NCBI GenBank assembly: GCA_001717545.1
Contig: CP017039.1
Coordinates: forward strand, 2,232,001-2,296,000
Length of the DNA stretch: 64,000 nt
Direction of reading: 5' to 3'
Origin: Anaerolineaceae bacterium oral taxon 439
GTDB lineage: Bacteria > Chloroflexota > Anaerolineae > Anaerolineales > Anaerolineaceae
Below the pieces are notes generated by a model. That model searched no databases and was not told the origin of the DNA. It saw only the letters and a program-made list of their open reading frames with translations. This document shows, in pieces, positions 11,212-19,999 of the stretch. A program made the position numbers and the translations under genes. How positions within the stretch are numbered: position 1 is the stretch's first letter; each line of letters begins with the position of its first letter.

Positions 11212-12304
11212 GCGAACCTCCCTGCCCCCGCGCCTCAGTCCGTTTCGGAAGCAGGCGGTTCAGGAGCCCCGCGGCTGCGTCCCAACTGAACTCCCGGTCG
11301 CCCATGATCCCCTTCCGGTAAAAGAGAACAACGATCATCAAAAGAACCGAAAAAATAACCATCCGGAATCCCGGCCGGAAAAGCGGAACGCTCACGCCCG
11401 CGATCGCCAGCGGCTCGTCAAAAAAGCGCAGGAATTCACGTCCGCCGGTAACCAGGAACGACGCCAGGACCGAGCCGCTGACCGACCCCATCCCCCCCAG
11501 CACGACGATCAGCAGAATATCGTACGTCAGCGTCACGCGGAACGTTCCGGAATCGATCGACCCCATAAACATCGCCAGCAATCCGCCCGCCACGCCGGTA
11601 AAAAACGAACTGATCACGAAGGATAATTCTTTATGCCTGAAAAGATTGATCCCCATCGCTTCAGCGGCGATCTCGTCCTCGCGAATCGCCAGGAACGCTC
11701 TGCCGTATGAGCTGCGTAAAATCAGGACCATCAGGAAAATACAGATTCCCGCCAGAATAAACGGCGTAAAAATCGTATCGAAGCGAAGGATTTTCTTCAA
11801 TCCATAGGACCCGTTCGTAATCGTGTCCATCTGCGGACTGGCGATAACCGCGCGGATAATCTCGGCGAACCCCAGCGTCGCAATCGCCAGATAATCCGAA
11901 CGCAGCTTTAAGATCAGTACCCCGATCAGCGCCGCAATCGCCGCGGCGAGCAGCCCGCCGATCAGCAGCGCGATCAGATAATGCACTTCAACGTTCGCGA
12001 GCCACGGGGCAATTCCACTGATATAGTAGACATTCGGACGGGCCGCAACCGGAATCGTCAGCACGCCAACGATATAAGCGCCAATCGCCATGAACCCGGC
12101 CTGCCCTAACGAAAAGAGACCGGTGAACCCGTTCATCAGGTTCATCGCCACGGCGACAATCGCGTAAATCGCCGACCGTTCGAGAATCGTAATCACATAA
12201 CCGTTTCCGCGTGGGTCCTGCTCCAGCGTGTAAAACCAGACCGCCAGCAGCGCCATGACAAGAACCGTGAGAATTATTTTTGAAAGGTTGTTCAGTCGGA
12301 TCAT
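11201..12304 (-). CDS. livM: Branched-chain amino acid ABC transporter permease LivM
   Basis: One of two membrane subunits. Its 367 residues contain about nine hydrophobic segments and the LivM signature region (SGSYGRAFLAIREDEIAAEAMGIN-like, around residues 200-230) that docks to the ATPases. Its start codon overlaps the livH stop as ATGA (12304-12301), with GGAGAAGG just upstream; the in-frame sequence further upstream lies over livH and is not coding. The C-terminus ends in a charged tail (RTEARGQGGSHDK). Confidence 0.93.
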   Translation of the reverse strand: MIRLNNLSKIILTVLVMALLAVWFYTLEQDPRGNGYVITILERSAIYAIVAVAMNLMNGFTGLFSLGQAGFMAIGAYIVGVLTIPVAARPNVYYISGIAPWLANVEVHYLIALLIGGLLAAAIAALIGVLILKLRSDYLAIATLGFAEIIRAVIASPQMDTITNGSYGLKKILRFDTIFTPFILAGICIFLMVLILRSSYGRAFLAIREDEIAAEAMGINLFRHKELSFVISSFFTGVAGGLLAMFMGSIDSGTFRVTLTYDILLIVVLGGMGSVSGSVLASFLVTGGREFLRFFDEPLAIAGVSVPLFRPGFRMVIFSVLLMIVVLFYRKGIMGDREFSWDAAAGLLNRLLPKRTEARGQGGSHDK

Positions 12305-13182
12305 ACCTTCTCCGTAATTGCTTCGCCGAAAAGACCCGTCGGCTTGAAAAGCAGCATCAAAACCAGAATGACAAAGGTGAACGCGTCGCTGAAGGTTGAG
12401 AACCCCGCCGCGACCATGAACGTTTCGCCCAGACCTAAAATAAATCCCCCGATCATCGCGCCCGGAATACTCCCGATTCCGCCCAGAACCGCCGCCACGA
12501 AGCATTTCAACCCCGGAAGCGAACCGCTGAACGGATTCACGGACATCCGGTCGGTAAAGTACAGGATCGAGCCGACCCCTGCCAGGAGGGAACCGATCGC
12601 GAACGTCGCGCTGATCACACTGTTCAGCTGCACCCCCATCAGTTTCGCGGTCTCGAAATCGGTCGCGACAGCGCGCATTGCCATCCCGATCTTCGTATGA
12701 TTGATCAGCTGAACCAACGCCCAAACCAGGATCACCGTGATTACCGGCGTAATAAACGTCACGAGCGACGACGACAGCGTTCCGATCTGAAAAACCCGCT
12801 TCAGTATTGGAATCTCCGGATATCCACGCGGCAGCGCAGTAAACAGGTAAGTCGCCAGATTTTGAAGCAGGTACGATACGCCGATCGCCGAAATCATAAT
12901 CGACATCCGCGGCGCAGATCGCAGCGGACTATACGCAAACCGTTCAATAACGACGCCCAAAACGGCCGTCCCGACTAATACCACCGGCAACGCTAATTGC
13001 CAGGGCATCGCCGCGATCGAAAAAATCATGAAATACCCGGCCATCATGAAAATCTCGCCATGCGCAAAATTAATCAGGCGCAGCACCCCATAAACCATCG
13101 TGTATCCGATCGCGATCAGCGCGTAGGCGCCGCCCAACGATATCCCCGCTAAAGTATGTTGAAGTACGGTTTCTAAACTCAT
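12301..13182 (-). CDS. livH: Branched-chain amino acid ABC transporter permease LivH
   Basis: Membrane subunit pairing with LivM. The 293 residues start with the highly conserved LivH N-terminus (LAGISLGGAYALIAIGYTMVYGVLRLINFAHGEI, split here by description only) and contain the EAA-like loop MRAVATDFETAKLMGV near residue 185. Eight or so membrane spans. It lies downstream of livJ after a hairpin and is joined to livM by an ATGA overlap. Confidence 0.93.
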   Translation of the reverse strand: MSLETVLQHTLAGISLGGAYALIAIGYTMVYGVLRLINFAHGEIFMMAGYFMIFSIAAMPWQLALPVVLVGTAVLGVVIERFAYSPLRSAPRMSIMISAIGVSYLLQNLATYLFTALPRGYPEIPILKRVFQIGTLSSSLVTFITPVITVILVWALVQLINHTKIGMAMRAVATDFETAKLMGVQLNSVISATFAIGSLLAGVGSILYFTDRMSVNPFSGSLPGLKCFVAAVLGGIGSIPGAMIGGFILGLGETFMVAAGFSTFSDAFTFVILVLMLLFKPTGLFGEAITEKV

Positions 13183-13281
13183 AAAATATAACTCCCGCTC
13201 AATTAAGCTCGGGCGCGCCGCCCGCCGCAGAAGCGTCCAAGACCGTTATCCTTCTCGAACGGCGCGGAACGATAAGACAAA

Positions 13282-13313
13282 TAAGGCGCCGGTTTTACGT
13301 CTTCGGCGCCTTA
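13282..13313 (-). terminator. Hairpin between livJ and livH
   Basis: TAAGGCGCCG (13282-13291) pairs perfectly with CGGCGCCTTA (13304-13313) around a 12-base loop. There is no long U-run, so a partial terminator or 3'-end stabiliser for the binding-protein transcript is the likely role, as after mglB. Confidence 0.65.
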
Positions 13314-13402
13314 CAATTTCCTGAATCCTTCCGGCGCTTCAGAAGCACAATCCGTCTGATCTGGTACGTGCCTGAAGCTGGAGAACCAGACTCAGACAAA
13401 GC

Positions 13403-14566
13403 TTATTCCGCAACAGTAACGGTCTGCAGGAACTTGAATTTTCCGTCCTCGATAACCTTAATAAACGCCATATCCTTGATCGCATCGCCATTTTCGTCGA
13501 AAGCGATTTTACCGGTTACAGCCTCGAATTCAAGTTCCGTCAGCGCGTCGCGAATCGCGACCGGATCGACCGAATCCGCCTGCTCCATCGCGCGGTACAG
13601 CGCCAGATAGGCGTCGTAGCTAAGCGCGGCAACCGCCGGAATAATTTCGGGCTGTCCGTTTTCAACAAGAAACGGCTTGAATCCCTCGACGAATTTCCTC
13701 GCCTCCTCGGTTTCCGGAGCCGCGTCGTCGAAGAACGTCGAGACGACGACGCCTTCCGCGTCAGCCCCGGCGTTATCGATAATCGTCGCGTTCTCCCAGG
13801 TATCGCCGCCCATGATCTGCGCCGTAATCCCCAATTCTCGCGCCTGTTTAATAATCAACGACGCGGTCACGATCGACGACGGCGCGAAAATAACGTCCGG
13901 ATCGGCGGCTTTAATATTGCCAAGGATGGCCTTGAAGTCGGTCTGATTCGTCTGGAACTGCTCCTGCGCGACGATTCCGTCTTCGCCGGCGAGCGCGACG
14001 AACGCGTTCGTGAAGAAGCTCCCCAGCCCGGACGAATAGTCGTCGCCCAGCTGCGTAATAACCGCGGCTTTCTTCGCGCCGTTCTGGAACGCGTAGTTTG
14101 CCATGACCGTACCTTGGAACGGATCGAGGAAAGCGACGCGGAAATAAAAATCGTTTCCGAACGTAACCTGCGGATTCGTACAGGAAGCGCCCATCGCCGG
14201 GATCATCGCATCAGCGAAAATCTCGCCCGCCGCGATCGAAACGCCCGAACCGTAAGAACCGACGACCGCGGTAACGTTCTTACTGACCAGGTTCTGCGCA
14301 GCGGTTACCGCCTCGGTCTTATCGCTCTTATTATCAACTTCAAACAGGTTGATTTTATAAGTTTTACCGCCGACCGTAATCTCCGGATAAACCTGATTCG
14401 CGTATCGGACGCCGAGAACCTCCTGGAAACCGCCGCCGCCGTTTTCGCCCGTAACCGGTTCGAAAACGCCGATTGTAATTTCGCCGTCTACCTGCGCATA
14501 CGCAAACCCGACAGCAGCCAATAAAGAAACAGCAAGCAACAGCGACAATGCAATAATCTTCTTCAT
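13403..14566 (-). CDS. Branched-chain amino acid type ABC transporter substrate-binding protein
   Basis: Extracellular receptor of the adjacent Liv importer (LivJ/LivK, Peripla_BP_6). Start ATG 14566 is chosen because GGAGG precedes it by 6 bases and because it gives a good signal peptide (MKKIIALSLLLAVSLLAAV...FAYA, cleavage near residue 23). There is no lipobox cysteine, unlike the paralogue at 50125. The mature part begins DGEITIGVFEPVTGENG, the usual first strand of the fold. At 387 residues it has typical length. The ligand cannot be read from sequence; branched-chain or other amino acids are likely. Confidence 0.9.
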   Translation of the reverse strand: MKKIIALSLLLAVSLLAAVGFAYAQVDGEITIGVFEPVTGENGGGGFQEVLGVRYANQVYPEITVGGKTYKINLFEVDNKSDKTEAVTAAQNLVSKNVTAVVGSYGSGVSIAAGEIFADAMIPAMGASCTNPQVTFGNDFYFRVAFLDPFQGTVMANYAFQNGAKKAAVITQLGDDYSSGLGSFFTNAFVALAGEDGIVAQEQFQTNQTDFKAILGNIKAADPDVIFAPSSIVTASLIIKQARELGITAQIMGGDTWENATIIDNAGADAEGVVVSTFFDDAAPETEEARKFVEGFKPFLVENGQPEIIPAVAALSYDAYLALYRAMEQADSVDPVAIRDALTELEFEAVTGKIAFDENGDAIKDMAFIKVIEDGKFKFLQTVTVAE

Positions 14567-14611
14567 CAGAACCTCCATCAATATAAAGTTGTACACGAGA
14601 TTTACTTTTGC

Positions 14612-14641
14612 ATTATAGCACATCCTTTTTTCATCCTGCAA
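14612..14641 (-). promoter_or_regulatory. Promoter of the liv operon
   Basis: On the minus strand a perfect TATAAT (14617-14612) is preceded at 18 bases by TTGCAG (14641-14636), about 45 bases upstream of the substrate-binding protein start. The -10 is convincing, the -35 weak. Confidence 0.55.
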
Positions 14642-14684
14642 CAGGAAAACTGTAAAGGATCTGCGTTTCAAATTTCAATGTGAG

Positions 14685-14710
14685 TTGTCAAGGGTCACAT
14701 ACCCTTGTCA
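14685..14710. repeat. Inverted repeat TGTCAAGGGT / ACCCTTGTCA
   Basis: Two 10-base arms (about 14687-14696 and 14701-14710) that pair with one mismatch lie between the divergent liv operon and asd. The position is suited to an operator for either direction. Only symmetry supports this. Confidence 0.35.
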
Positions 14711-14764
14711 TAAAATCCTGCGGCAGAGCGCGAAATCGCCGCCGTCCTACAGTAAAGTTAACAC

Positions 14765-14848
14765 ATGGACCAACGCGAAGCCTCAGCGATCAACATTACG
14801 AAAACGGCGAACGGCATGACTCGCCGCACTTGCGTTTTAACCTCCTGA
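14765..14848 (+). CDS. Possible threonine-rich leader peptide before asd-hom
   Basis: A 27-codon frame (MDQREASAINITKTANGMTR...) lies between the liv promoter and asd. Five of its residues are threonine and two are isoleucine, and an intrinsic terminator at 14886-14909 follows 37 bases after its stop. GCGAAGCCTCAG (14772-14783) can pair with CTGAGGCGTTCGC across the stop codon (one bulge), giving an alternative fold. This is the arrangement of a thr-type attenuator in front of threonine-pathway genes. No clear ribosome-binding site precedes the ATG and the Thr codons are spread out, so this is a hypothesis. Confidence 0.3.
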   Translation: MDQREASAINITKTANGMTRRTCVLTS

Positions 14849-14885
14849 GGCGTTCGCAAACTTAATCCTGGATCGGAAAAAGTTG

Positions 14886-14909
14886 AAACTGCCTCTCGGG
14901 GCAGTTTTT
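14886..14909 (+). terminator. Terminator/attenuator upstream of asd
   Basis: AAACTGCC (14886-14893) pairs with GGCAGTTT (14900-14907) around a 6-base loop and runs into TTTTT. It lies 53 bases before the asd start and no complete gene ends just upstream on this strand, so it probably controls read-through into asd-hom. Confidence 0.65.
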
Positions 14910-14961
14910 CTTTGAGCGGTTCGAATCCCGAATACTCTATCGTTGAAAGGAAACATCACAC

Positions 14962-16032
14962 ATGCAGTCTCAGTCTATCCACAAAATCCCTGTCGCTGTC
15001 CTGGCCGCAACCGGTTCCGTCGGTCAGCGTTTTATCAGCCTGTTAGCGAATCATCCCTGGTTCGAAGTCGCGGAAATTACGGCTTCGGACCGTTCCGTCG
15101 GCCAACGCTACGAAGACGCCTGCCATTGGCTGCTGCCTGAACCGATGCCCGAGAGGGTCGGAAAGATGGTCCTGCTCCCAACGGAAGCTTCCGCGCTGAC
15201 GCGGTCAAAAATCGCGTTTTCCGCGCTTCCCGCCGACGTCGCGAAAACGGTCGAATCCGACGCCGCGAAAGCCGGCCTGTACGTCTGCTCCAATGCGTCC
15301 GCGTACCGGAAGGATCCGCTCGTTCCGATCCTCGTTCCGGAAGCGAACCCGGATCATATCGGTATTCTCAACGTTCAGCAGAAAGAATACGGCTGGAGCG
15401 GCGGGATCCTGACGAATCCAAACTGCACGACGACCGGGTTCGTCGTCCCGCTGACAGCGATCGATCGAAAATTCGGACTGGAACGCGCGATCGTTTTTTC
15501 GATGCAGGCGATTTCAGGCGCGGGCTATCCCGGCATCCCATCCATGGATATCCTCGGCAACGTCATTCCGTATATCGGCGGCGAGGAAGAAAAACTCGAA
15601 TATGAACCGGCGAAGATTATGGGCACGTTCGACGGAGCGCAGATTCATCAGCATCCCTTTAAAGTCTCGGCGCATACCAACCGGGTCGCCGTCGTCGACG
15701 CGCATACAATCTGCATTTCGTTCGAACTGCGCGAAAAAGCGTCGGTACCGGCGCTGATCGAGGCGCTCGAAAGCTTCGAATACAGCCCGCTTCTTCAGGG
15801 ACTCCCCTCGCTGCCTGAGAAGGCGATCGTCTATCATCGCGAACCCAACCGGCCGCAGCCGCGCCTCGACCGCGGGCTCTACGGCGGGATGGCGTCGCAT
15901 GCCGGACGGCTGCGCCCCTGTTCCATTTTCGACTATCGCATGGTAACCTTATCTCATAACACAATCAAAGGGGCGGCTGGCGGGTCGATCGTCAACGCCG
16001 AACTGTTAGCCCGGACAAAATTTGGAATGTAA
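14962..16032 (+). CDS. asd: Aspartate-semialdehyde dehydrogenase
   Basis: Reduces aspartyl phosphate to aspartate semialdehyde, the branch-point intermediate for lysine, methionine and threonine. The N-terminal Rossmann motif AATGSVGQRFISLLANHPWF and the catalytic-cysteine segment LTNPNCTTTGFVVPL (about residues 151-165) are clear, with a conserved histidine later in FKVSAHTNRVAV. The sequence resembles the archaeal/fungal subclass rather than the E. coli one, as is usual for several deep bacterial phyla. 356 residues. Ribosome-binding site AAAGGA. hom follows after 12 bases, so the two form a threonine-branch operon. Confidence 0.94.
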   Translation: MQSQSIHKIPVAVLAATGSVGQRFISLLANHPWFEVAEITASDRSVGQRYEDACHWLLPEPMPERVGKMVLLPTEASALTRSKIAFSALPADVAKTVESDAAKAGLYVCSNASAYRKDPLVPILVPEANPDHIGILNVQQKEYGWSGGILTNPNCTTTGFVVPLTAIDRKFGLERAIVFSMQAISGAGYPGIPSMDILGNVIPYIGGEEEKLEYEPAKIMGTFDGAQIHQHPFKVSAHTNRVAVVDAHTICISFELREKASVPALIEALESFEYSPLLQGLPSLPEKAIVYHREPNRPQPRLDRGLYGGMASHAGRLRPCSIFDYRMVTLSHNTIKGAAGGSIVNAELLARTKFGM

Positions 16033-16044
16033 AGGAAGAAACGA

Positions 16045-17070
16045 ATGAAAAATGTAAGAATCGGTATGATCGGTTTCGGGAACGTCGGCCAGGGCTTCGT
16101 TCAGGTCATTGCGCAGAAACGCGAACTGTTGCGCGGCGAGTATGGGATTAATCCCCTGATTACCGCGATTTCGGATAAAGTCAAAGGATCGCTCCGGAAC
16201 GACGACGGCCTCGATCTCGGCCTCCTCCAAAAGGTTCCGGTCAGCTTCGCGGATTTCGAAACGAACGAAATCGTCGGCTGGGATGCGCCCGAGATGATCG
16301 CCGAATCGCGATCGGACGTCATTCTCGAACTATCGATCGCGAATTATGAAACGGGCGAACCGGCGCTCTCATACATGACGCAGGCGCTCAACGCCGGGAA
16401 ATCCGTCATCACCAGCAACAAAGGACCGATTGCCTTAAGCTATCGATCGCTGAACGGTCTTGCGCAGAAAAACGGCGTCGGGCTGGGGATCGAAGGAACC
16501 GTCATGAGCGGGACGCCGGCGATCCGCGTCGGGAAAGAGCTCCTCTATTCGGCCGGGATAACCGCCGTGCGCGGTATCTTTAACGGAACCTGCAACTATA
16601 TTCTCAGCGAAATGAAGAGCGGACGCTCCTTCGAAGAAGCCTTATCCCTGGCGCAGAAGCTCGGTTTTGCAGAGGCCGACCCGACGCTCGATATCAGCGG
16701 CATGGATACCGCGATGAAAATCGCGATCCTATCCGAAGTTCTTTTCGGCGAACGGATCGTCCCAACGGAGATCCCCGTTACCGGAATTTCCGACCTGACG
16801 ACCGAAGATATCCGCGAAGCCGCCGACCAGAAATGCGTTCGGAAGCTGATCGGAACGATCCAAACAACGAACGACCGTCCGGAACTTTCGGTTAAACCGG
16901 TCTTGCTTCCGTTTAACGATCCGCTGGCGCAAATCAACGGCGCGATGAACGCAATTCAATTTGAAACCGACTTCCTCGGACAGGTCACGTTGATCGGTCC
17001 GGGGGCGGGCCGGCTGGAAACCGCCGACGGCCTGATCCAGGATCTGATCAGCCTCTTCCGGGAAAAATAA
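16045..17070 (+). CDS. hom: Homoserine dehydrogenase
   Basis: Converts aspartate semialdehyde to homoserine with NAD(P)H. The N-terminal nucleotide-binding motif GFGNVGQGF, the SNKGPIAL segment and the catalytic-domain signature GIFNGTCNYILSEM are visible. At 341 residues it ends right after the catalytic domain. The C-terminal ACT domain of Gram-positive Hom is absent, so classical threonine feedback through that domain is not possible; regulation may instead act on transcription. A terminator follows 27 bases after the stop. Confidence 0.93.
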   Translation: MKNVRIGMIGFGNVGQGFVQVIAQKRELLRGEYGINPLITAISDKVKGSLRNDDGLDLGLLQKVPVSFADFETNEIVGWDAPEMIAESRSDVILELSIANYETGEPALSYMTQALNAGKSVITSNKGPIALSYRSLNGLAQKNGVGLGIEGTVMSGTPAIRVGKELLYSAGITAVRGIFNGTCNYILSEMKSGRSFEEALSLAQKLGFAEADPTLDISGMDTAMKIAILSEVLFGERIVPTEIPVTGISDLTTEDIREAADQKCVRKLIGTIQTTNDRPELSVKPVLLPFNDPLAQINGAMNAIQFETDFLGQVTLIGPGAGRLETADGLIQDLISLFREK

Positions 17071-17096
17071 CCGGGGAGCCAGATAAAATCATCATC

Positions 17097-17125
17097 GAGG
17101 ACGGATACCCCTCCGTCCTCTTTTT
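17097..17125 (+). terminator. Terminator of asd-hom
   Basis: GAGGACGGA (17097-17105) pairs with TCCGTCCTC (17112-17120) around a 6-base loop and is followed by TTTTT. It separates hom from the converging PAP2 gene. Confidence 0.88.
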
Positions 17126-17138
17126 CCATCCTGAAAAC

Positions 17139-17744
17139 TCAAAGTCCCGCTCCGGTCAGCGCCGGAAGCCAGCGGGCGCGATCGAAAACGATCGGACAGG
17201 CGGCGAAGACGGACGCTGAAACCGACGCCATCCCGAAACCGAGGGCCAGCCCAAGCGCAAAGCCCGCCAACACGTCAGAAACATAATGCACCCCCGTGAC
17301 GACCCGCGACAGGGTCATCAGCAGCGCCCAAATCCAGACCAGAACCGCCGCCCACCCGGGTAAGAACCCGCTCGCCAGCGCCGCGATCAAACCGCCGCGA
17401 ACCGCATGCCCCGAAGGGAAAGCGTAGGGATCGAAACGACGGTAGACCGCGCCCCAGTCCCCCTTCGGCCGGGAACGCCCGATCAGCGCTTTCAGCCCCA
17501 GGACGAGAAACGCCGTGATCGCGGTCGACAACCCCAGATAAGCGAAATTGCGCTGCGCCGCGCCCCGGGAAAAGATCCAGCCGATCAGCAACAGCCCGCA
17601 AACCGTCCACGAATCGCCGCTCTGCGCCAGGAGCGCGGCGAAACGGAAGCTCATCGGCGCCGAGGCGAAACGGCGAAACCACGCCGCCAGCCGCGTATCG
17701 AGCGCCGATAACCTTTCTTTTACCGTCCGCAGCGGCAGCAGCAT
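17139..17744 (-). CDS. PAP2-family membrane phosphatase
   Basis: Membrane-embedded lipid or undecaprenyl-pyrophosphate phosphatase. The three PAP2 motifs are intact: KALIGRSRP, the PSGH motif in FPSGHAV, and SRVVTGVHYVSD with the catalytic histidine and aspartate. About five membrane spans, 201 residues. The start is taken at ATG 17744; a TTG one codon earlier is also possible. It lies 7 bases behind the SUMF1-like gene and is probably cotranscribed with it. A role in recycling undecaprenyl pyrophosphate is possible but not shown. Confidence 0.88.
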   Translation of the reverse strand: MLLPLRTVKERLSALDTRLAAWFRRFASAPMSFRFAALLAQSGDSWTVCGLLLIGWIFSRGAAQRNFAYLGLSTAITAFLVLGLKALIGRSRPKGDWGAVYRRFDPYAFPSGHAVRGGLIAALASGFLPGWAAVLVWIWALLMTLSRVVTGVHYVSDVLAGFALGLALGFGMASVSASVFAACPIVFDRARWLPALTGAGL

Positions 17745-17751
17745 CAATTAT

Positions 17752-18834
17752 TTACCATTGCAGGTTTAATACGCTCGACGCCAACGTCCATCCCTGACAG
17801 CCGGTCTTCGTCGAAACGCGGATCCAGAACGTGTAATCCCGCTCAATCGGTCCTTCGTAAACCGTCAGGATCGAACCATTCGCCGCGATGCATTCAAGCG
17901 TCTGATCCACGCCGGGATTTTTCAAAATGAAGATGCCTTCCCGCTGACCGGACTGAACGAAGCCATAAGACTGATCCGGGGACTCGGTCGGGACGAAAAG
18001 TCCGTCATACGGCGTCGCCGCCTGAGTGTCCATCGCGCAGCGGAATCCGATCATCGGACTGCTCTCCGTCGGCGAAAGATGTCCCCGGTTGGTAAGATGC
18101 TCCTGCGCATAGTTCGAAGCGAACGACGCGCCGCGGACGACTTTCTCGGTCCCATCCGCCGGTCCAACCGGATCCTTCTTCTCGCTGACGGCATAATACC
18201 CGGGATCATACCAATCCGATACCCATTCCGCAACGTTGCCCATCATGTCAACCACGCCGGAACTGCTCGCGCCCGAAGGATACCCGCTCCCAATCTCCGT
18301 ATCGCCGGGAACACCGCTGGTATTCGCCTGATACGGGCGCGGAAGAAAATCGCCCCACGGGAATTTCCGGTATCCGTCGATCCCCATTCCGGCGCGTTCC
18401 CATTCCGCTTCGGTCGGAAGCCGCTTGCCGACGAATTCACAATAATTCTTCGCATCCTCCCAGGTCACGTTCACGACAGGATAGGCGCCATACGCATCGG
18501 AATAATAATTCTTCCGCGTCTGCGAACTCAACGACGTCGGCTCCGCGCATACCCCTGCCTCGACGCATTTTTTATACGCGCGGATCGTAACCTCATACTT
18601 ATCAATCGAATATGCACTTAATTCAACCAGGTGAAGCGGCTTCGATTCCTCTCTCGCGTAATAATCAGCGTCCGGCGCGCCGATCGAATACTTCCCGGCC
18701 GGCATCTTCGCCATATTTTCCATCAACGCCGGATTGCCGGCCGCCGCGCCCTGCGCCATGACCGCCGTCGTCAGTATTAAAGCGCAGAGAACGCCTATCA
18801 AAGCCCATCCGTATCTATTTTCTTTATTCGTCAT
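17752..18834 (-). CDS. SUMF1/formylglycine-generating-enzyme-like secreted protein with C-terminal SH3-like domain
   Basis: 360 residues. A short cytoplasmic N-terminus and one hydrophobic segment (WALIGVLCALILTTAVMAQ) act as signal or anchor. Residues about 40-255 are a SUMF1-type domain: PAGKYSIGAPDAD, the calcium/fold motif YSIDKYEVT, LPTEAEWERAG, and GNVAEWVSDWYDPGYY. In true formylglycine-generating enzymes two cysteines follow RGG; here the stretch is VVRGASFASNYAQEHL with no cysteine, so sulfatase activation is unlikely. Residues about 300-360 look like a bacterial SH3 module (SILTVYEG...FWIRVSTKTGCQGWTLASS). It follows the dehydrogenase with a one-base gap. Confidence 0.85.
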   Translation of the reverse strand: MTNKENRYGWALIGVLCALILTTAVMAQGAAAGNPALMENMAKMPAGKYSIGAPDADYYAREESKPLHLVELSAYSIDKYEVTIRAYKKCVEAGVCAEPTSLSSQTRKNYYSDAYGAYPVVNVTWEDAKNYCEFVGKRLPTEAEWERAGMGIDGYRKFPWGDFLPRPYQANTSGVPGDTEIGSGYPSGASSSGVVDMMGNVAEWVSDWYDPGYYAVSEKKDPVGPADGTEKVVRGASFASNYAQEHLTNRGHLSPTESSPMIGFRCAMDTQAATPYDGLFVPTESPDQSYGFVQSGQREGIFILKNPGVDQTLECIAANGSILTVYEGPIERDYTFWIRVSTKTGCQGWTLASSVLNLQW

Positions 18835-18835
18835 A

Positions 18836-19738
18836 TTATTTATTTTCCTCCAACAAATGAATCCCAGCCAGCTTCTCGATTACGCGAAAAACCGCCGAAT
18901 TGTCCAAAGCTCCGTCGCCGCACTGAATCATCGATTCGTACAGCTGCGCATCCAGCGCCGCCGAAGGAATCGGGATTCCATATTCCCGCGCTGTCTCGAC
19001 AACAATTGTCAAATCCTTCGACATCATCTCGGACTTGAACCCGGGAGCCAATTCGCCGTTAAAAATCCGCTCCGGCTTCGTATCCAGCGTCCAGCACTGC
19101 GCAGCGCCGGCGCAAATTGCCTGTGTAACTTTCTCGGGATCAGCGCCGGCCTTCTTCGCGAACAGGAGCAGCTCGCCCATCGCGACCATCTGCGCAGCGA
19201 CCATGATCTGATTCGCGCATTTGGCAATCTGACCGCAGCCGCTCCCTCCAATATAGGTTACTTTCTTCGCGAACGCGTTCAGCGCCGGAAACGCCGTTTC
19301 CAAAGCGTCCGGATCGCCGCCAACCATGACGGTTAACGTCCTGTTAATCGCGCCGAGCTGCCCGCCGCTGACCGGCGCGTCCAACGCCATGACCCCAACT
19401 TCAGCCAGTTCCGCGGCGACCTTTCGCGCGGAGCCCGGCTTGATCGTCGAGTTATCGATAAAAATCAACCCCGGATGCGCCCCTGCAAGGATCCCATCCG
19501 CGCCGAGGACGACCTCTTCAACCGTATCCGAATTCGGGACGTTGGTAAAAACGATATCAACGCGGCGCGCAACTTCCGCGGGACTGAACGCCTCCCCGGC
19601 CCCCTCCCGGACCAACTCACGAACCGCCTCGCGGCTGCGATTATGGACGATAACCGGGAAGCCGGCTTTCAGGAGATTCCGCGCCATCGCCTTCCCCATC
19701 AGCCCCAACCCGATATACCCGATTTTCATCGCCGTCAT
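18836..19738 (-). CDS. Beta-hydroxyacid dehydrogenase (3-hydroxyisobutyrate dehydrogenase / tartronate semialdehyde reductase family)
   Basis: NAD(P)-dependent oxidoreductase of small beta-hydroxyacids. The dinucleotide motif GYIGLGLMGKAMARNLLKAG opens the protein, followed by the substrate motif DAPVSGGQLGA (about residues 118-128) and the catalytic-lysine segment GCGQIAKCANQIMVA. About 300 residues, standard for the family. The start is placed at ATG 19738, preceded by GAGGG; ATG 19729 is possible. GarR (tartronate semialdehyde reductase), HIBADH and related enzymes cannot be separated from sequence alone. It leads an operon with the SUMF1-like and PAP2 genes, which is an unusual grouping. 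Confidence 0.88.
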   Translation of the reverse strand: MTAMKIGYIGLGLMGKAMARNLLKAGFPVIVHNRSREAVRELVREGAGEAFSPAEVARRVDIVFTNVPNSDTVEEVVLGADGILAGAHPGLIFIDNSTIKPGSARKVAAELAEVGVMALDAPVSGGQLGAINRTLTVMVGGDPDALETAFPALNAFAKKVTYIGGSGCGQIAKCANQIMVAAQMVAMGELLLFAKKAGADPEKVTQAICAGAAQCWTLDTKPERIFNGELAPGFKSEMMSKDLTIVVETAREYGIPIPSAALDAQLYESMIQCGDGALDNSAVFRVIEKLAGIHLLEENK

Positions 19739-19999
19739 TCCAAATCCCTCAGCTTTCTTCATGTACGATCAGAAACGCAGGACGGTTCCGCCCCGCAAGT
19801 TGAACTTTCTCAAGCATTATTATAGGTCAACTTTCGCGATTCGGACCCAATCTTAACCTTAAGTTCCGCAGAATGCGCCGAAACGGACTGCCTCGGACGG
19901 AACCGGCTATCACGAATCGCCGATTTTACAGAATGGTTTCAAATTCCTTACACTATAATAGCATCAGCAAACCAGAACCAAAGAAACCGGGAGAACGCC

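Noticed and set aside
10399-11289. 296-codon open frame on the plus strand
   Set aside because: Antisense to livG; composition typical of a reverse-strand shadow.
12305-12724. N-terminal extension of livM
   Set aside because: It lies over livH in another frame and is R/G/D-rich; the ATGA overlap at 12304 is the natural start.
14915-14935. tRNA T-loop-like string GGTTCGAATCC
   Set aside because: The flanking bases do not form a T-stem, and no anticodon or acceptor arms could be found around it.
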